33,572 bases of DNA from Deltaproteobacteria bacterium (GTDB lineage Bacteria; Myxococcota_A; Polyangia; Nannocystales; Nannocystaceae): positions 1 through 33,572 of the forward strand of contig CANLQR010000019.1 in NCBI GenBank assembly GCA_947492135.1, read 5' to 3'. This document shows, in pieces, positions 7,353-16,021 of this stretch; positions within the stretch are counted from its first letter, which is position 1; every line of letters begins with the position of its first letter. A model generated the notes under the pieces. That model was not told the origin of the DNA. It saw only the letters and a list, made by a program, of their open reading frames with translations, and did not search any database. The translations under genes were made by a program, and so were the position numbers.

Positions 7353-8909
7353 TCAGAGCAGTTCCACGGCCACCCACGGGTTCGACCCGGTGTCGATCGA
7401 GTAGACCCCGGCCGGCACGTCGCCACCGTTGGGCGAGAGGTCGCCGACCGCAACGATCCAGGTGCGCATGCCCTGCGCCAACGGTGTGGCGATGAGACCC
7501 ACCGGTGCGGCCGGCAGGGCCACACCCGCGAGTAGGATGCCGAGCTGAAGGTCCGAAGCCGGAACCCGGATGAGCGCAGAGGTCTGTCCGAACGCGAGGT
7601 CGGTCACCAGCACCGTGTCGTCCGTGATCTGGTCGCCATCGAGCGTCCCGAAGTCGAGCGCCGGCGCCGACGCGACGTGGATGAACGCAAGCACTGCGTC
7701 CGGCGCTGCGTCGAGCGTGAACGCCTCCGCCTGGGTGAGCATCGTGAACGCGCCTTCGCCTTCCTCCGGCACGGCCTCGCCCGCTGCGATCGCGAGGTAT
7801 TGTTCCCCGGCGACCACCGGACTGGTGGACTGGGTGCTCTCGGGCTCGCTGGTGAAGTCGCTGGGCGCGATGTGGAACGCGATGTCATGGACACCGGGAG
7901 GGACCGCAAGGCGTGCGAGCATTCCGAAGGTCGTGCCGGTCGCGACCTGCGCTCCACCGACGCAGAGGTCCAGCGGGCCACCGTCGGGAATGGCGTGGAA
8001 CGCATAGACGAACGGATTCTGCGCGACGCTCTCGATGACACCATCGGGCCCGACCAGCAGCATCGCGAGGCCGGTCGCGGCGCGGGGGGGTGCATGGAGT
8101 TGGCCGGTGACGATCGCGAACACGCCGGCGCCGGCGGGCAACTCGGGCATCGTGAACGCCGTCACCACGGTGGCGTCGCGTTCGAGGCCGAGCTGCAGGG
8201 CCGTACCCGCCGACAGCGCCACGCCAGCGGGCCCGCTGTCGCCCAAGTTCGCGACTCCGACGACCTCGGGAGTCCCGCCATCGTTGTCGACGTTGACGTC
8301 GAACGACTCGAGGTCGCCGGCGACGTTCACGACGCGCACGGCCACTTGGTCGGCGCCGGGCTCGGTGAAGCCGTCGATCAGGGGCAGGATCACGAAGCCC
8401 TCGGCGACGTCGTTCGCCCCGAGGCTGCCCGATGCGATCGCCGTCATCGTCGCGTCCACGGTGATCTCGGTCCCACCAGAGGTGTACGCGGGCGCCTCGT
8501 CCACCGACGAGCCCGCGAGCCGGACCTCGAACTCCAGGCTCCCGACCGGCACCTCGACGTAGTCGCTGGCACTGCCATAGGCGAGGTCCGTGAGGATCGG
8601 CTCGCCGCTGCCGGCGAGATACACATCGATGTTCGCGGTGCCAGCGGCCGCGTGCACCAGGCGAAACTGCGCGACCACAGCGGTCCCCGTGCTGTCGCCG
8701 GCTTCGGTCGCGCCAACCGTGGTGTCGTCACCGTCGGTCACGGCGGTCGTCGAAGCGCTCTCGGACTCGGCGACCGAGCTACCTGCTTCCTCGTCGTCGG
8801 TGGTGCTGCCGCCGCCGCCTGTCTCGGACTCGGCGCTCGAGCTGTCGACGTTGCAGGCAGTGAGCAGGGATAGAGCGACGAATGTCGGGTAGAGTTTGGT
8901 CGTACGCAT
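7353..8909 (-). CDS. DUF4397-domain lipoprotein (copy B)
   Basis: A 518-residue predicted lipoprotein, paralogous to the one at 2562-4157. The start at 8909 gives the signal MRTTKL...LLTAC with lipid-modified Cys19, at the same position as in copy A. A Ser/Thr/Glu/Gly linker runs to about residue 80. The DUF4397 module follows (QFRLVHAAAGTANIDVYL, LAYGSASDYVEVPVGS), with a second unit near VYAFHAIPDGGPLDLCVGG and a third weak unit near FIHVASAPALDFGTLDG. The two copies end alike (SNPW-V-V/A-VEL style). The paralogues probably arose by duplication, but they have diverged widely and are separated by two unrelated genes. No Shine-Dalgarno sequence is seen. The role is unknown; a surface-exposed or adhesive function is only a guess. 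Confidence 0.85.
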   Translation of the reverse strand: MRTTKLYPTFVALSLLTACNVDSSSAESETGGGGSTTDDEEAGSSVAESESASTTAVTDGDDTTVGATEAGDSTGTAVVAQFRLVHAAAGTANIDVYLAGSGEPILTDLAYGSASDYVEVPVGSLEFEVRLAGSSVDEAPAYTSGGTEITVDATMTAIASGSLGANDVAEGFVILPLIDGFTEPGADQVAVRVVNVAGDLESFDVNVDNDGGTPEVVGVANLGDSGPAGVALSAGTALQLGLERDATVVTAFTMPELPAGAGVFAIVTGQLHAPPRAATGLAMLLVGPDGVIESVAQNPFVYAFHAIPDGGPLDLCVGGAQVATGTTFGMLARLAVPPGVHDIAFHIAPSDFTSEPESTQSTSPVVAGEQYLAIAAGEAVPEEGEGAFTMLTQAEAFTLDAAPDAVLAFIHVASAPALDFGTLDGDQITDDTVLVTDLAFGQTSALIRVPASDLQLGILLAGVALPAAPVGLIATPLAQGMRTWIVAVGDLSPNGGDVPAGVYSIDTGSNPWVAVELL

Positions 8910-9242
8910 GGAGGTGAACCGCGCATCTGCACAGGCGGCGCCGATCCACCGCGGCACGGGCCCGCACCCAACAGTCCCATGATGTCGCGCGATTCGGTCG
9001 CGGGTGCGCTGCGGCTAGCGCTCGCACGATCGCCCCACGCGAGCGAACGCGACCGCCGGATTCGCTCGCGACACGGCCACGCCCGTGCCTACTCGGCGGG
9101 CGTCGCGACCACGCAGTGGCTGGGTTTGCGCCGTCGCGATGCAACGGTGGCAGCACTCGCGCACCGATTACCTCTCCGGCGTCGCGAGGATCGTCGAGGT
9201 GCCTTCGGCGTTCGCGGGGCTCGACTGCCGTCGGCGGATCCC
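8910..9242. other. Intergenic region upstream of DUF4397 gene B
   Basis: About 333 bases with no ORF whose composition or content looks real. It should hold the promoter of DUF4397 gene B and the 3' end of the TPR operon. The only structure I see is an inverted repeat: CGCGAGCGAA (9038-9047) with TTCGCTCGCG (9061-9070), a 10-bp stem with a 13-base loop. It could end the TPR operon transcript, although it lies about 170 bases past that stop. Confidence 0.4.
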
Positions 9243-10067
9243 TCAGAAACGCCCAGCGATCGCCAATCCCCGACGCGACGCCGACAGCCAGGCGACCGCA
9301 CGGGTCGGCTTGGTGCGGCGCTTGCCGACGATCACCAGCGCAATGCCGGTCGCGAGCAACATGCCACCGACAGCGACCGAGGCCACCTGGCCGGCCAGGA
9401 GAAGGTCACTCTGGTCACCGCGACGACGCGCCAAGGGCAGCCCGAACCCGAGTCCACCACCGACGCCGATGCCGATGCCCAGGGCCATCGCGACGGCGCC
9501 ACCGACGACTAGCGGTCGAGGCGCCCGGCGCCCGCGACCGCTCGGCGCGGAGGTCCCGCTGTCGCGAAACGGATCGATGAGCTCGCCGCTCGCGCGCGGT
9601 CGTGCTGGCGGCACAGCGTCGACCACCGGCAGCTGCTCGCGCAGGACAGCAATCCGTCGCTGAACGCTCACGTTGTCGGCGGCGTCGACCTTCTGGAGGA
9701 GATACGCTTCAAACGCCGCGATAGCGCCGTCGATCTGCCCGAGTCGCTCGCGGCACAGCCCGATGTCGTACTGGAACTCCGCCTGCGGATAGGCAGCGTA
9801 GGCCGCCTCGAACGCGACCAGGGCGTCATCGTATCGGGCCTCGTCGTAGTGCGTCTGCCCAATCGCGAGCTCGACCTTGGCCCGGTCCATGTCCGACACC
9901 GAGGTTTCCGCGGCGATGATCGGCGGCGAGTCGGCGCGGACCGGCATGCTCACCAGCACACCGAGGCTCGCGGCTACGACGGAGATCGCACCTCCCCACC
10001 GCGATTGCACGGTCCGGTGGGGCACCTTGGGCACGCGGAGAACTGAATACGGCCTCGACATGTTCAT
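9243..10067 (-). CDS. TPR-repeat envelope protein with C-terminal membrane helices
   Basis: A 274-residue protein. The start at 10067 has GAGGGG four bases upstream; an in-frame ATG at 10061 is the alternative. A long signal sequence ends near PVRA-DS (cleavage after Ala45) or acts as an anchor. Residues about 60-125 hold TPR-like helices (AKVELAIGQTHYDEARYDDALVAF..., then FQYDIGLCRERLGQIDGAIAAFEAYL), typical of protein-protein scaffolds. Two Gly-rich hydrophobic segments near the C terminus (about 188-213 and 225-250) look like a membrane hairpin, followed by a basic tail. The layout is common in myxobacteria, where the function is usually unassigned. The gene lies 17 bases after the Cys-rich lipoprotein gene on the same strand, so the two form an operon. 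Confidence 0.8.
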   Translation of the reverse strand: MNMSRPYSVLRVPKVPHRTVQSRWGGAISVVAASLGVLVSMPVRADSPPIIAAETSVSDMDRAKVELAIGQTHYDEARYDDALVAFEAAYAAYPQAEFQYDIGLCRERLGQIDGAIAAFEAYLLQKVDAADNVSVQRRIAVLREQLPVVDAVPPARPRASGELIDPFRDSGTSAPSGRGRRAPRPLVVGGAVAMALGIGIGVGGGLGFGLPLARRRGDQSDLLLAGQVASVAVGGMLLATGIALVIVGKRRTKPTRAVAWLSASRRGLAIAGRF

Positions 10068-10084
10068 TATCCCCTCGCGCGCTT

Positions 10085-11704
10085 TCAGTCCGCGCAGCAG
10101 CCCTGACAGTCTTCGCGGCACGACTCGTCCTCGTCGGCACAGGTGACCGGGGCCCCGCCGCAGACACCGGCGGAGCAGGCGTCGTCGGTCGTACAGTGGA
10201 TTGCATCGTCGCAGCCGCTGCCTTCGGCGTCGTCGCCGTCGCAGGTCTGGCCCTGCTCGTCGCACGACTCCGAGCAGTCGCCGTCCCCATCCGCGCCGTC
10301 GCACGGTGAGCCGACGCCCACGCAGGCGCTGCTGCCGTCGCAGGTGTCGGTCTGGGTGCAGAACAGTCCGTCGGTGCAGGGCGTGCCCGCGGGACCGGGC
10401 TCGACGCCGCAGGCTCCGGCGGTGCATACGGCGACATCGCACTGGTCCGCCGTCGCGCAGTCGGACGCAGCCGTACACTCGACGCAAGCTCCGGCGCCGT
10501 CGCAGAACGTCCCGCCACCGCCGTTGCACGGCGTGCCGTACGACTCGTCGGGGTGCTGCTCCAGGCCACCGATGCAGATGTCGCGGGTACAGTCGTTGCC
10601 GTCTGGGTCCGGTAGGTCGCCGTCGTCGACGTACGACGCGGCTGCGCCGTCGCCGTCGCACCGCAGCTCCTGGCAGTCCTCGTCCTGCTGCTGACCGCCA
10701 GGCAGCGGCGTGCCCTCGTCGGTGTCGACGACGCCACAGACGCCTTGAACGCTACAACTCGGTGCCTGACAGAACTCGGCATCGCCGCAGTCGTCGGCAT
10801 CGTTGCACCCGACGCAGCCACCGCTGCTGTTGCACTCGCCCGCGGCGCAGGGTGATCCGTTCGATAGCGGCACGTTGTCCGGTACGCCGGCGTCGCAAAC
10901 ATCGGTCGTGCACTCGAGACCGTCGATGGTCGGGTCCGTGCCATCGGGCTGGCCGGTCGTGCCGCCGTTGCCGTCGCAAACCACGCGCTGACAGTCGCCG
11001 GCGGTCTGGAACGTCGCGTTCACGGCAGCACCCAGTGGCGCGAACGCCTGGCCGCAGGTCCCGTCGTCGCAGGTGCGTACCTGACAGTCGTCGTCGAGCG
11101 GCAGCGCATCGCAGTTGTCAGGGCTCGCGCACTCGTCGCACGCCCCGAGGCCATCGCACACGATGCCGCCGCTGCAGGGTGCGCCGGCGGGCGAGGGTCG
11201 GTGCACGGCGGTGTCGCCTTCGCATGCGTCGAGGGTGCAGTCGTTGTCGTCCTCGGGGAGGTCCTCGAGGTCGACGACCTCCTCGACCACTCCCGCAACG
11301 CACAGGACCACGCGACAATCGCCGCTGTTCTGCTGCGGCGCGCGCAGGCCGTCGATCGCGAGGCTGGTGCACTCGGCGGCCTCGCACACGTCGACGGTGC
11401 ACGGGTTGTCGTCGCCACACTCGGCGTCGAGCGTGCACTCCGGATCCGACCCGCTCGAGCCACCAGCGGTCGAGTCGGTCGAGTCGCTGCCGTCGATGCC
11501 GCTGTCCTCGTTGGCCGCGTCGACCGAGCCGGTTTCGTCGACGCCCGAAGCACTCGACTCCGTCGCTTCGTCGGTGTCGGTGCCATCACGGCGGTCGAGC
11601 GTGGACTCTGACTCGACGTAGCAACCCCCACCGCTGAGCACCGCGATCAGCGCCAGAAGGGTGCGGCAACGCCAAGGCCGGCGGAATATCGTTAGGTGCT
11701 CCAC
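10085..11704 (-). CDS. Large Cys-rich lipoprotein
   Basis: A 539-residue predicted lipoprotein starting with GTG at 11704. Its signal peptide ends LSGGGC (Cys28). Residues about 29-90 are a Ser/Thr/Asp/Gly linker. The rest consists of repeated Cys-rich units of roughly 35-60 residues with recurring patterns such as DNPCTVDVC, DCRVVLC, CDGLGACDEC, NDCTRDIC and CDGAGACVEC. These are disulfide-knotted modules resembling the Cys-rich repeats frequent in myxobacterial surface proteins. Many Asp residues lie between the cysteines and could bind Ca2+ (inference). No enzyme motif is seen. It is followed by a TPR protein gene after 17 bases, which suggests a joint envelope role. The long Arg-rich frames on the other strand are shadows of the Cys/Asp-rich composition. 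Confidence 0.83.
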   Translation of the reverse strand: MEHLTIFRRPWRCRTLLALIAVLSGGGCYVESESTLDRRDGTDTDEATESSASGVDETGSVDAANEDSGIDGSDSTDSTAGGSSGSDPECTLDAECGDDNPCTVDVCEAAECTSLAIDGLRAPQQNSGDCRVVLCVAGVVEEVVDLEDLPEDDNDCTLDACEGDTAVHRPSPAGAPCSGGIVCDGLGACDECASPDNCDALPLDDDCQVRTCDDGTCGQAFAPLGAAVNATFQTAGDCQRVVCDGNGGTTGQPDGTDPTIDGLECTTDVCDAGVPDNVPLSNGSPCAAGECNSSGGCVGCNDADDCGDAEFCQAPSCSVQGVCGVVDTDEGTPLPGGQQQDEDCQELRCDGDGAAASYVDDGDLPDPDGNDCTRDICIGGLEQHPDESYGTPCNGGGGTFCDGAGACVECTAASDCATADQCDVAVCTAGACGVEPGPAGTPCTDGLFCTQTDTCDGSSACVGVGSPCDGADGDGDCSESCDEQGQTCDGDDAEGSGCDDAIHCTTDDACSAGVCGGAPVTCADEDESCREDCQGCCAD

Positions 11705-11969
11705 GCTGCCGTCGACTGCACAGGTCGGTCCATGCGGTCGTGGGTGATATCCATGACGATTAAGCGCATATGCACTCGCCGTCGCGTTCGCTTGTCGCTC
11801 CTAGGCGTGTGACGCGTCCGCACAGCGAGCGGTGGGGGAGCCGCGCGACGGTTCGCACGCGGGGCGCCCCACCTCCTCGGCCGCGACCACCCACGGCCCC
11901 ACCCACGGCCCCACCCAGGGCCCCACCCACGGCCCCACCCACGGCCCCACCCACGGCCGATGACCCAAA
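11705..11969. other. Divergent intergenic region with a minisatellite
   Basis: About 265 bases between the Cys-rich lipoprotein gene (minus strand) and the helicase gene (plus strand). Promoters for both should lie here, but I cannot point to them. The right end holds the 12-bp tandem repeat at 11887-11958, listed separately. A minus-strand frame covering this stretch and running into the helicase gene is not a gene. Confidence 0.4.
11887..11958 (+). repeat. 12-bp tandem repeat, six copies
   Basis: Six adjacent copies of CCACCCACGGCC occupy 11887-11958. Five are identical and the third has one C-to-G change (CCACCCAGGGCC). The array ends 11 bases before the GTG at 11970 that may start the helicase gene, so it lies where the promoter or 5' leader would be. 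Copy number may vary between strains; being a multiple of three, changes would alter spacing rather than frame. Confidence 0.92.
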
Positions 11970-13685
11970 GTGACAGGCTTGCGCTGCGCTCGGGCAGCGC
12001 GCGAAGCTGCGCGACGCGTGGAGCTGCGACCGTACCAATCCGAGGCCATCGCGGCGGTGATCGCCGCTCGGCGCGAAGGCGTGCGGCGCATGGTGCTCGC
12101 GCTGCCCACCGGTGCCGGCAAGACCGTCATCTTTGCCGAGCTGATCCGCCGGGCCCGCCATCCGGTGCTGGTGTTGGCCCACCGCGACGAGCTGGTCGGG
12201 CAGGCCCGCGACAAGATCGAGGCCGCGCTGCGACGCGACGGTAGCGACGCCCGGACCGTGGCGATCGAACAGGGCGCATCGACGGGCCCCCGCGACGCTG
12301 CGGTGCTCGTGGCCTCGATCCGCTCGCTGCACGAGGGCCGGATCGGCCGGGTGCTCGCCGGGCGAGACACCCGCTTGGTGATCTACGACGAGTGCCACCA
12401 CGCCGTGGCGAGCGCCAACCGCCGGGTCCTCGAGCAGATCGGGGCGTTCTCAGCCGACTGGCCGGGCACGCTGGTCGGATTCACCGCGACCACGCGGCGC
12501 GCCGACGGCCGCGGCCTCGATGAGGTGTTCGAACGCATCGTCTACCATCGGTCGCTGCGGCAGATGATCGACGCCGGCTACCTGCGGCCGTTGCGAGGCC
12601 TACGGATCGCGACCGGTGTCGACCTCGCGCAGGTGCCCGCGCATGGCGACGACTTCGACGACGCTGCGCTCGAGGAGGCGATCGACATCGAGCAGCGCAA
12701 CCTGCTGGTCGCGCGCAGCATTCAAGAGCTCGCCCGCGACCGCCGAACCATCGCGTTCTGCGTCGGGGTCCGCCACGCCGAGCACCTGTGCGAGGCGTTG
12801 ATCCGGGTCGGAGTGCCCGCGGGCATGGTTTGCGGCGAGATGCCCAAGCCGGCCCGGCAACGCACGCTCGAACGCTTTCGCGAGGGCTCGTTGCGGGTCA
12901 TCACCAACGTCGGCGTGCTGACCGAGGGCTTCGATGACCCGGGGGTATCGGCGATCGCGATGGTCCGGCCTACGCGCTCCGAGTCGATGTATCTGCAATG
13001 CGTCGGACGAGGAATGCGGCTGCATCCCGACGCCGCCGATTGTCTGGTGCTCGACTTCGTCGACCTGTCGGGGCTGCAACTCGTCACCGCACCGACGCTC
13101 GACGCGGGGCCCTCGCGCGTGATCGAACCGCCCGAGGTCACTGCCTCGCCGGGCAACCGCGGCGATGACTTCTCGGCCGCAGACGCGGACGAAGCGCCCG
13201 CCACCCTCGGCGAGATCGAGGCTCGCCTGGCAGTCTTCGATCCCTTGACGATGCTCCAACGCGAGGAGGCCGCCGCGATCTCGACCAACGCATGGCTGTC
13301 GCTTGGAGCCCACGGCATGTTGCTGCACTTCGTCGACCACACCGGCGAGCTGCGGCAGTTCGAACTGCGGCCCGAGGGTCGCACCGGCGCTGGAGTCTGG
13401 CTGGGTGAACGCAAGCTCGCGCGGCTCGCGACGATGCAGGAGGCGATCGCCGCGGTGGATCTCGAGCTGCCTCGTCACGGCAAGCCCGCGAGCGCGCGGG
13501 CCGACGCGCCGTGGCGCTTGGCTGCGATCCCGCAGGTCCTGCGTGAGACCTTGGCGGGGCTCGTGCCACCACGCGTGGCGTATGACCTCGGGACTGCGAT
13601 CGCCCACCTCGCCCTGGATCGAGCACTCGCGAGCACGCAGCGACCCCCACGTCGCACCGACGCGCGACGCACTCGCCGGTCGTAG
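11970..13685 (+). CDS. Superfamily 2 DEAD/DEAH-like helicase
   Basis: A 571-residue protein with a complete helicase core of the type III restriction/UvrB-like (SSL2) type, which uses ATP to move on or open nucleic acid. Motifs: a Q-like ELRPYQ (18-23), motif I PTGAGKT (46-52, Lys51), motif Ia LAHRDEL, motif II DECH (140-143), motif III FTATT, motif V TEGFDDP and motif VI QCVGRGMRLHP with the arginine finger. The last 170 or so residues are unassigned and end in an Arg-rich tail. The GTG at 11970 is taken as the start; an in-frame GTG at 12018, just before ELRPYQ, is a serious alternative. Neither has a clear ribosome site. It stands alone: no nuclease or methylase is nearby, so a restriction role is not supported. 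Confidence 0.9.
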   Translation: MTGLRCARAAREAARRVELRPYQSEAIAAVIAARREGVRRMVLALPTGAGKTVIFAELIRRARHPVLVLAHRDELVGQARDKIEAALRRDGSDARTVAIEQGASTGPRDAAVLVASIRSLHEGRIGRVLAGRDTRLVIYDECHHAVASANRRVLEQIGAFSADWPGTLVGFTATTRRADGRGLDEVFERIVYHRSLRQMIDAGYLRPLRGLRIATGVDLAQVPAHGDDFDDAALEEAIDIEQRNLLVARSIQELARDRRTIAFCVGVRHAEHLCEALIRVGVPAGMVCGEMPKPARQRTLERFREGSLRVITNVGVLTEGFDDPGVSAIAMVRPTRSESMYLQCVGRGMRLHPDAADCLVLDFVDLSGLQLVTAPTLDAGPSRVIEPPEVTASPGNRGDDFSAADADEAPATLGEIEARLAVFDPLTMLQREEAAAISTNAWLSLGAHGMLLHFVDHTGELRQFELRPEGRTGAGVWLGERKLARLATMQEAIAAVDLELPRHGKPASARADAPWRLAAIPQVLRETLAGLVPPRVAYDLGTAIAHLALDRALASTQRPPRRTDARRTRRS

Positions 13686-13771
13686 CCCCGCGATCTGTCA
13701 GGGCGAGCTGGTCGAGAGCCGCTGTGGCGTCGACTTTGCGCAACTGCGGCGTTCTGGCGTCGGCCGCGTTC

Positions 13772-13785
13772 GTGACGAGCGTCAC
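13772..13785. other. Short palindrome upstream of the small ORF
   Basis: GTGACG (13772-13777), AG, CGTCAC (13780-13785): a 14-base palindrome with 6-bp arms, about 100 bases upstream of the 63-residue ORF. It has the size of a dimeric repressor or activator site, but chance is possible in GC-rich DNA. Confidence 0.25.
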
Positions 13786-13885
13786 CTCATTGCCCGAGGC
13801 CGCATTGCTCATGGCACGTAGGGTGCAGTCCCACCTAACGGGGCTCGCGCAGCGCGGTCCCCAACCAACCAAAGGAACCATCGCA

Positions 13886-14077
13886 ATGAGAGACATCAGC
13901 AACAAGGCCAATGCCAGGGCCAAACTCAAGCAGGCGCGCTCCCTCCTTTCCGAGAACGAGCGCTACGAGCGTGGCGGCGAGGCCGACGATCACGACGTAC
14001 TCGTCGACGCCGTACTCGACGAGGTCGTGCACGGCGGCAAGGGTTTCGCACGCAGCGCGAGGCGAGCGATGAGGTAG
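13886..14077 (+). CDS. Small charged protein, 63 residues, function unknown
   Basis: An ORF of 63 codons starting at the ATG at 13886. AAAGGA lies about ten bases upstream as a fair ribosome site, and a perfect hairpin follows 32 bases after the stop. Together these look like a real, independently transcribed small gene. The product is strongly charged: a basic N-terminal half (residues 6-16 rich in Lys/Arg), an acidic middle (GGEADDHDVLVDAVLDEVV) and a basic end (ARSARRAMR). It has no Cys, membrane segment or signal peptide, and is probably helical and cytoplasmic. I do not recognise a family. Confidence 0.55.
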   Translation: MRDISNKANARAKLKQARSLLSENERYERGGEADDHDVLVDAVLDEVVHGGKGFARSARRAMR

Positions 14078-14416
14078 CCGACCACGGCTGCAGCGTCGAG
14101 TGCGAGCTGTGAGCGGGGTCGATACCCCGCTCACGTCATCGTCGCATCCGCGATGTCGATGTTTGCGACGTCGGCACGCGTGGACGGCGGGTCCAATTTT
14201 TGCGCTCGAGGATCGAGCGCGATCGGTTTTGCGCGACGTCTGCGAGATACTCACCAAGAGATCATCGTACAGCGGGCTCATGAGCACACACCACGCGAAG
14301 CACAATGCCGCCGCCGCGCGCGCTCAACGTTTCACGAACGCCTCAGCAGGGGGTGAACTCGTGCCATCTCGCCACATATCCTTGCCCTGGTTGCCGACGC
14401 GACCTACCTCTTGGGC
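14078..14416. other. Intergenic region before the DUF1592-family gene
   Basis: About 340 bases without a convincing gene. It contains the terminator-like hairpin at 14109-14134 and a second stem-loop, GCGCTCGA (14202-14209) with TCGAGCGC (14213-14220) around GGA, preceded by TTTTT and followed by GATCGGTTTT. The local run of A/T around 14196-14201 and 14227-14230 is unusual here and could mark a promoter or terminator. No clear sigma-70 boxes are seen. Confidence 0.4.
14109..14134 (+). terminator. Perfect 11-bp hairpin after the small ORF
   Basis: GTGAGCGGGGT (14109-14119) pairs perfectly with ACCCCGCTCAC (14124-14134) around the loop CGAT. It lies 32 bases after the stop of the 63-residue ORF. 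No T tract follows, as for the other strong hairpins in this window. Confidence 0.6.
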
Positions 14417-15790
14417 GTGGTCGACAACAAGTATCAACTGCCGCGCTATTGCGTGGTCGGGCTCGCGTGCGCCGCCCTTTCGGCTTGTTACACCGGCGCA
14501 GCGTCGCCCGCCGACGGCGACGGCGAAGACGACGCTGCGGATGAGGGCATCGGCGACACCGACGAGCCCGACACCGACGGCCCGAGCGTCGGTGATCCCG
14601 ACGCCGAATGTAACGACGACACGGTGCTCGCAGCGCTGCCAAACCTGGTGCGCCTGACCCACAGGCAGTACGACAACACCATCCGTGACCTGGTCGGGAT
14701 CGACGATCATCCGTCGTCGGTCTTCCTTCCCGATGCTGCCGTCGCCGGCTACGACAACAATGCCGAAATGCTGATCGTGGGCGACCGCTTGGCCCGTGAC
14801 TATCGCCGCGCCGCCGAGGACCTCGCCGGACGTGTGCTGGCAGATCCCGTCCTGCTCGGCGAGCTGCTCCCCTGCGACGCGCAGACCGGCGACACCGGCT
14901 GCGCCGAGTTGTTCATCGCCGATCTCGGCGCCCGCGCGTTCCGCCGCGAGTTGACCGACGGCGAGCAGGCCGCCTACGTCGCGCTCCACGCCACGGGCGC
15001 AGGGCTGTACGGTGACGGTTCGGCGTTCGAGCAGGGTATCCGACTCGTGCTCGAGGCGATGCTGCAATCGCCGAACTTGCTGTACCGCGTCGAGCTGTCG
15101 AGCCCGATGGCCGGCGAAAGCAGCGTGCCGTTGTCGGGCCCCGAGCTCGCGACGCGACTGTCGTACCTGCTGTGGAATTCCATGCCGGACACCGAGCTGC
15201 TCGATGCCGCGCTCGCCGGCGATCTCGACTCTGCTGCGGGGCTCGAGGAGCAGGCCCGTCGCCTGCTCGCCGATCCGCGGGCCCGCGATCCGGTCGCCGA
15301 CTTCCACGCCCAGTGGCTGCAGGTGAGTCGCTACGTCGACGTCACCAAGGACCCTGAGCAGTTCCCCGAGTGGAACGCGGGGCTGGGCGACGCGATGCAG
15401 CAGGAGAGCCGCCGCTTCATCGAGCGCGTGGTGTTCGAACTCGCCGGTGGGTACGCCGAGCTAATGACGTCGCCGACCTCGGTGGTCGACGATCGGCTCG
15501 CCGCGCTCTACGGCGTCGCGCCGACCATGGGCTCCGCGTTCGCGCCGGTCGATCTCGACCCTGCGAGCCGCGCCGGCATCCTCACCCAGATCGGCTTCCT
15601 CGCCAGCCGCGCCTACGCCGACCAGACCTCGCCGATCCATCGCGGCGTGTTCGTGCAGCGCCAGCTGCTGTGCGCGGCGCTGCCGGACCCGCCACCGAAC
15701 ATCGATCCCAACCTGCCGCCGCTCGAGGGCGACGTCCACACCACGCGCGACGCGGTCGATCTCCACACCTCGCCGGCGGATCGTGACGCG
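14417..15790 (+). pseudogene. DUF1592/DUF1588-family lipoprotein, 3'-truncated
   Basis: About 458 recognisable residues. The start (GTG 14417, or TTG 14411) gives a lipoprotein signal ending in ALSAC. After an acidic linker come the DUF1587-like region (LVRLTHRQYDNTIRDLVG), the DUF1595-like region (ARAFRRELTDGEQAAY), DUF1592 (LATRLSYLLWNSMPD...) and the first half of DUF1588 (GILTQIGFLASRAYADQTSPIHRG). In intact relatives DUF1588 continues into a C-x-x-C-H haem-like motif and then DUF1585. Here similarity stops at about 15788, right after HTSPADRDA, where the opposite-strand brnA gene begins. The frame stays open to 16042, but the last 85 or so residues are only the antisense of brnA. The family occurs with c-type cytochromes in planctomycetes and myxobacteria and its function is unclear. 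The loss of the C-terminal domains probably inactivates it. Confidence 0.78.
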
Positions 15791-15796
15791 CGGCCG

Positions 15797-16021
15797 CTAC
15801 GCCGACCGAGTAGGCTTCCACTCGAGGGAGAGCTTCTTCCCTGTCGCGACGCAGTCCCGAAGATAGAGATTGATGAGCGTTTGGTACGGGATGCCAGCAT
15901 CCTGTGCGAGCGTGTTGAAGTACGCGATCGTATCGGAGTCCAGGCGAATCGTGACCTGTCGCTTCAACCGCTTCGCGTAGGGATTGCGCCTCGCCTTGGA
16001 GAAGTCGTAGTTCTTTTTCAT
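15797..16021 (-). CDS. brnA: BrnA-type antitoxin
   Basis: A 74-residue protein encoded directly after brnT; its ATG overlaps the toxin stop in the 4-base sequence ATGA (16018-16021), so translation is coupled. The N terminus is basic. Residues about 20-29 (RQVTIRLDSD) form the ribbon strand of a ribbon-helix-helix DNA-binding domain. It is followed by the helices IAYFNTLAQDAG and YQTLINLYLRDCV, typical of the BrnA/CopG family. The antitoxin binds and neutralises BrnT and represses the operon through its DNA-binding domain (family knowledge). The region is visibly less GC-rich than its neighbours, a sign of transfer. Confidence 0.9.
   Translation of the reverse strand: MKKNYDFSKARRNPYAKRLKRQVTIRLDSDTIAYFNTLAQDAGIPYQTLINLYLRDCVATGKKLSLEWKPTRSA

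Noticed and set aside
9038-9070. 10-bp inverted repeat as a certain terminator of the TPR operon
   Set aside because: It is about 170 bases past the stop and lacks a T tract, so it is only mentioned in the intergenic note.
10201-11637. Plus-strand frame of nearly 480 codons made largely of Arg, Cys and His
   Set aside because: It is antisense to the Cys/Asp-rich lipoprotein; the composition follows from that gene's codons and no motif is present.
11760-12401. Minus-strand frame with Val-Gly-Gly-Ala repeats
   Set aside because: The repeat is just the translated 12-bp minisatellite, and the rest is antisense to the helicase core.
11970-13685. Helicase as part of a restriction or phage-defence system
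   Set aside because: No nuclease, methylase or other defence gene lies next to it, and its C-terminal region is unassigned.
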